Position numbers and translations under genes: made by a program
Assembly: GCA_021811565.1 (NCBI GenBank)
Contig: JAJZOL010000058.1
Coordinates: 1 to 48,531, forward strand
From: a bacterium
Lineage (GTDB): Bacteria > Armatimonadota > Chthonomonadetes > Chthonomonadales > CAJBBX01
Direction of reading: 5' to 3'
DNA length: 48,531 bases
Notes under the pieces: generated by a model
Database searches by the model: none
What the model was told of the DNA's origin: nothing
Seen by the model: only the letters and a program-made list of their open reading frames with translations
Part shown: one piece after another, positions 43,566-48,531 of the stretch
Numbering within the stretch: the first letter of the stretch is position 1
How the letters are laid out: every line of letters starts with the position of its first letter

Positions 43566-44630
43566 TTAACGGCGTTGATAGCGTTTGTTAATTCTGTAAA
43601 CGTATGCAAGCACCTCCGCGACAGCCGCGTAAAGATCCGAAGGGATTTCTCGTCCGATATCAACCGTCTTCCATATCGTTCTTGCGAGTGTGGGATTTTG
43701 GACGATAGGCACGTGATTCTCCTCGGCGATCTCTCGTATGCGTTTCGCGATCAAATCCGCACCTTTCGCGCTTACGATCGGAGCCTTCATGCTTTCCGAC
43801 TTATATTCCAGAGCCACCGCGAAATGCGTGGGGTTTGTAATCACCACATCGGCCTTTGGCACGGATTCCATCATCCTTCTTCGGGCGATTTGCCTCATTT
43901 TAGCGCGTATTCGTGCGCGGACTTGCGGATTTCCCTCGGATTGCTTTAATTCCTGTTTCACCTCCTCCTTCGTCATCCGTATGGATTTTTCGAAGCTGTA
44001 GCGCTGCCAGGCGTAATCCGCCGCAGCCAGAATGAACAGATACAACCCCACTTTCAACGCTATTTGATAGACCAGGTTCCCGATGAAACTGAGCAGAGTG
44101 GGGATATCCATGCGTATGACGCTAAGCATTGTGGGATAATTTTGGTAAATGGAGTTCCATGCGATATAGCCAATCAGAAATAGCTTGAGAACCGCTTTTA
44201 GCGTTTCAACCAAACCACGTGCGGAGAGGAACCTCTGAACTCCCTTAAGAGGGTTCAGTTTGTTGAAATCGGGGGCGAGCGCTTGCATTGAAAATAGGAA
44301 TCCGGTCTGGGTCATGTTCACGATGATGCCAATGATGATAGCCCCAATGAATAGCGGACCAACGACTTGGAAGAGCAGAATCAAAAAACGCATGGCGATA
44401 TGATACACTTCCGGAATATCCAAGGGGGTTAAATGAGGGATACCCAATCCAAAACTCATATATTCCATCAAATACTTGGCGCTGGAGGCCATCGTCATGT
44501 GCAATACAAAAACCACTCCGAGAAACACCAGGCTGGAGGATAACTCCATGCTTTTTGCCACCTGGCCGCGCTTGCGAGCCTCTTCGCGCTTTTTGGGGGT
44601 GGCTGATTCGGTGCGATCCTGATCAGCCAT
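43566..44630 (-). CDS. flhB: flagellar export switch protein FlhB
   Basis: Membrane component of the flagellar type III export gate that switches substrate class from rod/hook to filament proteins. 354 residues, start ATG44630. It has the typical opening DRTESATPKKREEARKRGQVAKS, four helices, the cytoplasmic stalk MTKEEVKQELKQSEGNPQVR, and the autocleavage site NPTH at 266-269 (cleaved after Asn266). The C-terminal domain is complete. It starts 3 nt after fliR. flhA, which often follows, is not adjacent. Confidence 0.97.
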   Translation of the reverse strand: MADQDRTESATPKKREEARKRGQVAKSMELSSSLVFLGVVFVLHMTMASSAKYLMEYMSFGLGIPHLTPLDIPEVYHIAMRFLILLFQVVGPLFIGAIIIGIIVNMTQTGFLFSMQALAPDFNKLNPLKGVQRFLSARGLVETLKAVLKLFLIGYIAWNSIYQNYPTMLSVIRMDIPTLLSFIGNLVYQIALKVGLYLFILAAADYAWQRYSFEKSIRMTKEEVKQELKQSEGNPQVRARIRAKMRQIARRRMMESVPKADVVITNPTHFAVALEYKSESMKAPIVSAKGADLIAKRIREIAEENHVPIVQNPTLARTIWKTVDIGREIPSDLYAAVAEVLAYVYRINKRYQRR

Positions 44631-44633
44631 GGC

Positions 44634-45404
44634 TTACCTCATCGCTCGAATTAATGCATTCGTTTGGGCGCCGATTATGGGTATGTATTGGCCCACCACC
44701 AAGGCGATAGCGGGCATAATAAAGGCGATGGTGAGAAATCCAACGAGGATTTTCAGAGGCATTCCCACAAGAAAAACGTTCATTTGAGGGATGGTTCGAG
44801 CCACGATGGCGAACGCCACATCAATTACGAGAAGGATTCCGGCTATGGGAGCGACAATACGCAGTGATAAAACAAACATCTCCCCGATCATCGCCAGTAG
44901 GGATCCGTTCATGTCGCCGGAAAAATGCGCACCGCCAGGAGCGATCACTCGATAACTGTCAGCCAGAGAGGCGAGCATCCAGAGGTGCCCCCCCAACAAG
45001 AGGAAAATGGTGATTCCGAATTGGAAAAGAAACTGCCCGGTAGGCGATGTCTGCTCCTGCGTGAAGGGATTCAAGAGGTTGATCATTCCCAGCCCCATCT
45101 GGGTGTCTGCGTATCCCCCGGCGATCTGCAAGGATACGAAGATCAGTTGTGCGAACAGACCGATCAACAATCCCACCGCCGTCTCTGCGAAAATGGTCCC
45201 CATCAAGGCATATATGTCTGAGGGGATGTGATGCATCATGGGTTCGACAAAGGGACGGAGGATAAGCGCAAACAAGCCGCCTAACGCGATCTTTGCGGTG
45301 GCAGGGATGTTTGATCCGCTAAGCACCGGCATCGTCAGCAGCATTGCCGTCACGCGGAAAAAAACCAATATGAATGTCCAAAAATCCAAGACACCGATAA
45401 TCAT
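44634..45404 (-). CDS. fliR: flagellar export gate protein FliR
   Basis: 256-residue inner-membrane protein of the FliPQR export channel with six or more hydrophobic helices. The FliR pattern is VFFRVTAMLLTMPVLSGSNI, ETAVGLLIGLFAQLIFVSLQ, GYADTQMGLGMINLLNP, and MPLKILVGFLTIAFIMPAI near the C-terminus. It starts at ATG45404, 6 nt after fliQ, and ends 3 nt before flhB. Confidence 0.96.
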   Translation of the reverse strand: MIIGVLDFWTFILVFFRVTAMLLTMPVLSGSNIPATAKIALGGLFALILRPFVEPMMHHIPSDIYALMGTIFAETAVGLLIGLFAQLIFVSLQIAGGYADTQMGLGMINLLNPFTQEQTSPTGQFLFQFGITIFLLLGGHLWMLASLADSYRVIAPGGAHFSGDMNGSLLAMIGEMFVLSLRIVAPIAGILLVIDVAFAIVARTIPQMNVFLVGMPLKILVGFLTIAFIMPAIALVVGQYIPIIGAQTNALIRAMR

Positions 45405-45410
45405 ATCGCC

Positions 45411-45680
45411 TCAATGTGTGATGGGAGGCATGTGCTGGTAAGTGGTTACCATGAAGTTCACAAGGGTTGTGAGCATCCATGATCCGAAAATCATTAGCGC
45501 CAACACCACGGCAAGTAGTTTCGGCACAAAAGTTAAAGTGAACTCCTGGATGGACGTGACGGCTTGAAAGATGCTTACCAGCACTCCCGCCACTAATCCG
45601 AATAGGAGAATAGGCAGGGAGAGTTCCAATGTGACAAGAATCACTTCTCTTGATACGGTTAATACGTCGCTCTGAGACAT
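45411..45680 (-). CDS. fliQ: flagellar export gate protein FliQ
   Basis: 89 residues, two helices: REVILVTLELSLPILLFGLVA and FVPKLLAVVLALMIFGSWML, with the conserved VSIFQAVTSIQEFTLTFVPK loop between. Four copies wrap the FliP5-FliR1 channel in the known structure. The start is 1 nt after the fliP stop. Confidence 0.96.
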   Translation of the reverse strand: MSQSDVLTVSREVILVTLELSLPILLFGLVAGVLVSIFQAVTSIQEFTLTFVPKLLAVVLALMIFGSWMLTTLVNFMVTTYQHMPPITH

Positions 45681-45681
45681 C

Positions 45682-46563
45682 TTATCGGAATCCTTTCGCT
45701 AAAGAACCTAAAAGTAAATTCCACCCGTTAGCGAGGACGAATAACAACAACTTCGCCGGCAGGGAGATGACGGTGGGGGGTAGCATCATCATTCCCATGC
45801 TCATAAGCGTTGATGCCACCACCATGTCGATTATCAAAAAGGGGAGATATATGTAGAAACCGATGATGAAAGCGGTCTTCAGTTCGCTTGTGATGAAAGC
45901 GGGGATAATGACGGTTGTGGGAATGTCGTTTAATGTTTGAGGCGGCTTGGTCAGATGAGCCAGATTTACGAAAAGCTGCAGATCCTTGGTGTAGGTTTGT
46001 CGAATCATGAAGGATCGCATCGGCAGTTGCGCCCGATTCAAAGCCGACTGAAAAGTGATCTTATTGTTGAAATAAGGCTGGAGCGCGTTGTCATTGATCT
46101 GCGTAAATGTGGGACGCATAATGAAAAATGTCATAAAAAGGGCGAGGCTGATAAGCACTTGGTTTGGCGGAATGGTTGGAACCCCCAACGCGCTACGCAT
46201 GATGCTAAGAACAATGATGATCCTCGTGAACGAGGTGGTCATGATAAGAATGGAGGGGGCGAGCGTCAGGATGGTGAGAAGGAATAAGATTTGCAGGGTG
46301 ACCGCCACATCCTTAGGATTATTGCTTCCGCCAACCCCGATGCTAATTCGAGGGATGGCGATATTGGGATTCGCCGCTTTCTGAGCCATAACGGAACTCG
46401 CAGCCAATGCCACGAGAAGTATCGTCAACATCCATAAAAGGGTTTTATTGCTTAATGTCCCGCAGAGAATTTTCCTTGTATTGGATAGGAAAACCTCCTT
46501 TTGGCGCGTTTTATTATTATCGTTAATAGGAGATGAGCAATCGGGGGGACTTGTAACACTCAT
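45682..46563 (-). CDS. fliP: flagellar export gate protein FliP
   Basis: 293 residues from ATG46563, which overlaps the fliO stop as ATGA and has AAAGG 7 nt upstream. An unusual hydrophilic 40-residue leader precedes the normal signal-peptide helix (LLWMLTILLVALAASSVMAQ). The core is standard: ILFLLTILTLAPSILIMTTS, FTRIIIVLSIMRSALG, PPNQVLISLALFMTFFIMRP, AFITSELKTAFIIGFYIYLP, and VASTLMSMGMMMLPP with the Met gate. FliP builds the export pore with FliQ and FliR. An AAGGAGG inside the leader is not followed by a start codon at usable spacing. Confidence 0.95.
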   Translation of the reverse strand: MSVTSPPDCSSPINDNNKTRQKEVFLSNTRKILCGTLSNKTLLWMLTILLVALAASSVMAQKAANPNIAIPRISIGVGGSNNPKDVAVTLQILFLLTILTLAPSILIMTTSFTRIIIVLSIMRSALGVPTIPPNQVLISLALFMTFFIMRPTFTQINDNALQPYFNNKITFQSALNRAQLPMRSFMIRQTYTKDLQLFVNLAHLTKPPQTLNDIPTTVIIPAFITSELKTAFIIGFYIYLPFLIIDMVVASTLMSMGMMMLPPTVISLPAKLLLFVLANGWNLLLGSLAKGFR

Positions 46564-47528
46564 TTGGCATCCTTTCCGCCTCTTAAGGAGGATATCGAGT
46601 TTCGTGCGTCCTTGATTGTTTCGTCCAGCTCTCCGATGATATCGGCGATGGCGTTTTCTGAATTCACCGTCTCCATCTCCGTGTTGTTGAGTAATGTTTG
46701 AAAATCCTTGTTCTCATTGGTCTCTTCATCTGTGAGGTCTTTGATAAGTGTGGCTCCGGATACGCCCGAACTTATGAGCAACAATCGCCCCCTCACTTCG
46801 ACAAGGTGCAATCCGATAGATCCAAGCGGAAGCGATTCCACTACGCGTATGTTGCTTCCACCGTTTTGACGCGCATTGATCAGGTTCCAGCTTCCAAGGA
46901 TGCTTGTTTTTAGATTTGGGAAACCGCCTGTTCTTTCGTAATAGGCTTTAAGGAATCTCAGCGCGAGGACAATCAAAATAAGTATGGGTATGAGATATAG
47001 CATCATCTTTATCGCATCCCATAAAGTTGCCCCCGGTGAAGCCATGGGCTGAGCATTTGTATCTGAACGAGTTTGGGTATAGATCGAGTTCGTATTTGAC
47101 TTGGCAGGAGCATTTGGAACGGTTTTAGTCGACGGCGGGGCGATCACGGATTTATTTGCAATAGTCTTTGGGGAGGGTTTCCTTGCCGCTAAGACGGCTT
47201 TTGCGGACGCTTTGTCCGTTTTTTTCCAATTCGGAGGGGCGTTGAGAAGGCGTATGAAACCACCCTCGCACCATACGATCTTTCCGTTAGGAGTTCGCAC
47301 CTCCAGCCAGCCGTTTTTACGATCCAATATCGCAACGCCCACACCTGAGTCCAGTTTCTCGGCGGTCCGATAATCCGTGCCCGGACCGATGCGAAATCGA
47401 ACATGATGCCCTTTTACAACTCCTCTGATCTCCCCTCTTGCAGGGGAGCTTATCATCCCGAAAAGGAGAGGCGGGAATAGGAGTGTGAAAATGGCAAATA
47501 CGCCGTTTAAGCGCTTACGTGATTTCAT
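46560..47528 (-). CDS. fliO: FliO with an N-terminal SH3b domain
   Basis: 322 residues, start ATG47528 with AGGA about 10 nt upstream. A signal-like helix (12-28) is followed by a bacterial SH3 domain at about 35-96 (VRFRIGPGTDYRTAEKLDSG, NGWLEVRTPNGKIVWCEGGF), a Lys/Pro/Ala/Ser-rich linker (97-165), a second helix (173-193), and the FliO domain (INARQNGGSNIRVVESLPLG, LHLVEVRGRLLLISSGVSG). An acidic tail follows. FliO stabilises FliP during gate assembly. SH3b domains commonly bind peptidoglycan or peptides, so the N-terminal half is predicted to sit outside the inner membrane. It is the first gene of fliOPQR-flhB. Confidence 0.88.
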   Translation of the reverse strand: MKSRKRLNGVFAIFTLLFPPLLFGMISSPARGEIRGVVKGHHVRFRIGPGTDYRTAEKLDSGVGVAILDRKNGWLEVRTPNGKIVWCEGGFIRLLNAPPNWKKTDKASAKAVLAARKPSPKTIANKSVIAPPSTKTVPNAPAKSNTNSIYTQTRSDTNAQPMASPGATLWDAIKMMLYLIPILILIVLALRFLKAYYERTGGFPNLKTSILGSWNLINARQNGGSNIRVVESLPLGSIGLHLVEVRGRLLLISSGVSGATLIKDLTDEETNENKDFQTLLNNTEMETVNSENAIADIIGELDETIKDARNSISSLRGGKDAK

Positions 47529-47554
47529 GGGCGATATTCCTGTTCGATGAGAAA

Positions 47555-47629
47555 ATGCAAGTTCAACCTTACAGGGGTGTGTTCACGCCAAGTAGCATTC
47601 ATTTTGATTGCTGAGGTTGGAACTTGCAT
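47555..47629. repeat. large inverted repeat between hisG and fliO
   Basis: ATGCAAGTTCAACCT (47555-47569) is inverted as AGGTTGGAACTTGCAT (47614-47629) with one bulged base. A GGGGTG/CACGCC stem with one mismatch lies inside (near 47574-47589). On the minus strand it is 55 bases after the hisG stop and 26 bases before the fliO ATG. No U-run follows. It could separate the two transcripts or structure the fliO leader. Confidence 0.55.
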
Positions 47630-47684
47630 CTCCTCCAATGATCGATTTACCGTTAGAAGCGCCGAGCATGTATATCCGGAATGG

Positions 47685-48531
47685 TTAAAAGATAACCTTG
47701 TTCAACGGATATTCCACTAATCCTTCGGCTCCTGCGCGTTTGAGAGCGGGCGCCAATTCGCGAACCGTTTTTTCCTCCACGATAATCTCCAGCGCCACCC
47801 ATTCGGGATCGGAAAGCGGAGAGATCGTGGGACGTTTCAATGCGGGGAGGATTTGCAGGATTTTCTCGATTGCCTTCTTCTCCACGTTCATCTTTAATCC
47901 CACGAAAGTCTCCGCATTCAAGGCTCCTTTGAGAAGCATCGCGATATTTTCCGTCTTGGCGCGTTTTTCCGGATCCGCCCAAGCGGTTTTATTTGCGATT
48001 AATCGGGTGGTGGATACGAGCAATGTGTCCACGATTTTCAAATTATGCGCACGCAGAGAGCTGCCTGTTTCCGTATTCACCACGATGGCGTCCACCAAAT
48101 CAGGAACCTTCACCTCGCACGCGCCCCACGAAAACTCCACGGAGGCGTGAATCTTGTTATCCGCAAGATACCTTTCCGTCAAACGCACATACTCCGTGGC
48201 GATCCTTTTCCCTTCCAAGTCGTTCGGAGAATTGATATCCCCGTCATTGGGCGCCGCCAAAACAACACGAATTGGGTTAAGCGTGGCTTTGGAATAGGTG
48301 AAATCCGCAACCTCTATTACATCCGAACCGTTATCCTCAATCCAATCCTTCCCCGTTAATCCTATATCCAGTATTTCGCTCTCCACATAACGGGGAATCT
48401 CCTGCGGACGAATGAGAAGCGGGGAGATTTCCGGGTCATCCACTGAAGGATGATATGACCTTCCGCTACTAGTCCGAAATTCAAAACCCGCTTTTTTGAA
48501 TAGCTCGAAAGTGGATTCCTGCAGACTTCCT
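47685..48531 (-). CDS. hisG: ATP phosphoribosyltransferase HisG (5' end outside window)
   Basis: First enzyme of histidine synthesis, joining ATP and PRPP. The frame is open to the window edge: upstream of ATG48443 it reads [16 protein letters not shown] and [12 protein letters not shown], the family N-terminus, so the true start lies beyond 48531. Landmarks are [45 protein letters not shown], and the PRPP-loop-like region [20 protein letters not shown]. The C-terminal ACT-like regulatory domain ([17 protein letters not shown]) marks the long, histidine-feedback type. About 281 residues are in the window. Confidence 0.95.
   Translation of the reverse strand, partial: GSLQESTFELFKKAGFEFRTSSGRSYHPSVDDPEISPLLIRPQEIPRYVESEILDIGLTGKDWIEDNGSDVIEVADFTYSKATLNPIRVVLAAPNDGDINSPNDLEGKRIATEYVRLTERYLADNKIHASVEFSWGACEVKVPDLVDAIVVNTETGSSLRAHNLKIVDTLLVSTTRLIANKTAWADPEKRAKTENIAMLLKGALNAETFVGLKMNVEKKAIEKILQILPALKRPTISPLSDPEWVALEIIVEEKTVRELAPALKRAGAEGLVEYPLNKVIF

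Noticed and set aside
1-48531. tRNA, rRNA, CRISPR arrays, transposases and phage genes
   Set aside because: Looked for T-loop motifs in spacers, regular direct repeats, and transposase or phage motifs in the translated frames; none was convincing.

Overview
The window looks like chromosomal DNA of a free-living, flagellated, respiring bacterium with a Gram-negative style envelope. Supporting genes are a near-complete complex I operon, a quinol nitric oxide reductase, an Fe/Mn superoxide dismutase, a flagellar export-gate operon and a glycan polymerase/ligase cluster. The GC content is moderate by eye. Translation starts use strong GGAGG-type Shine-Dalgarno (SD) sites, and TTG starts are common (ftsH, typA, two glycosyltransferases, nuoN, a cyclophilin). 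No rRNA, tRNA, CRISPR array, phage or transposase gene was seen. The lineage cannot be fixed from the sequence. A deep-branching phylum such as Armatimonadota is only a guess.

Layout. Positions 1-5860 (+): tilS, ftsH and typA. Positions 5857-10739 (-): a surface-glycan operon read as HAD phosphatase, glycosyltransferase (GT2), GT2, then O-antigen-ligase-like/TPR membrane protein, driven by a near-consensus promoter that appears to give a leaderless HAD mRNA. Positions 11018-14361: a secreted LPP20-like protein (+), then an ECF sigma factor, a histidine-kinase-like protein lacking its ATPase domain and a secreted Gly/Pro/Tyr-rich protein (all -). Positions 14848-21862 (+): pdxS, a polysaccharide-deacetylase-like protein, a YgfZ-family protein, ilvD and a GH78-type alpha-L-rhamnosidase. 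Positions 22035-24998: sod (+) and norZ/qNOR (-), convergent and sharing one hairpin terminator. Positions 25398-41989 (+): nuoA-C-D-E-F-G-H-J-K-L-M, a uroporphyrinogen-decarboxylase-family gene, nuoN and asnS. Positions 42056-43504 (-): rhodanese, cyclophilin and a DUF1854 protein. Positions 43566-47528 (-): flhB, fliR, fliQ, fliP, fliO. Positions 47685 to the window end (-): hisG, cut by the edge.

The most unusual system is the complex I operon. It has twelve nuo genes in canonical order, but nuoB and nuoI, which carry the terminal iron-sulfur clusters N2, N6a and N6b, are missing from their normal slots. The nuoA-nuoC gap is 11 nt and the nuoH-nuoJ gap at most 83 nt. The operon also carries a uroD-family gene between nuoM and nuoN, asnS at its end, and a 121-bp TA-flanked palindromic insertion (MITE-like) between nuoE and nuoF.

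Other points worth following up are an 11-G tract at the start of tilS that separates two overlapping start contexts, an SH3b-FliO fusion, the ATPase-less kinase, and a set of 70-120 bp intergenic inverted repeats, two or three of which seem to share terminal sequence.
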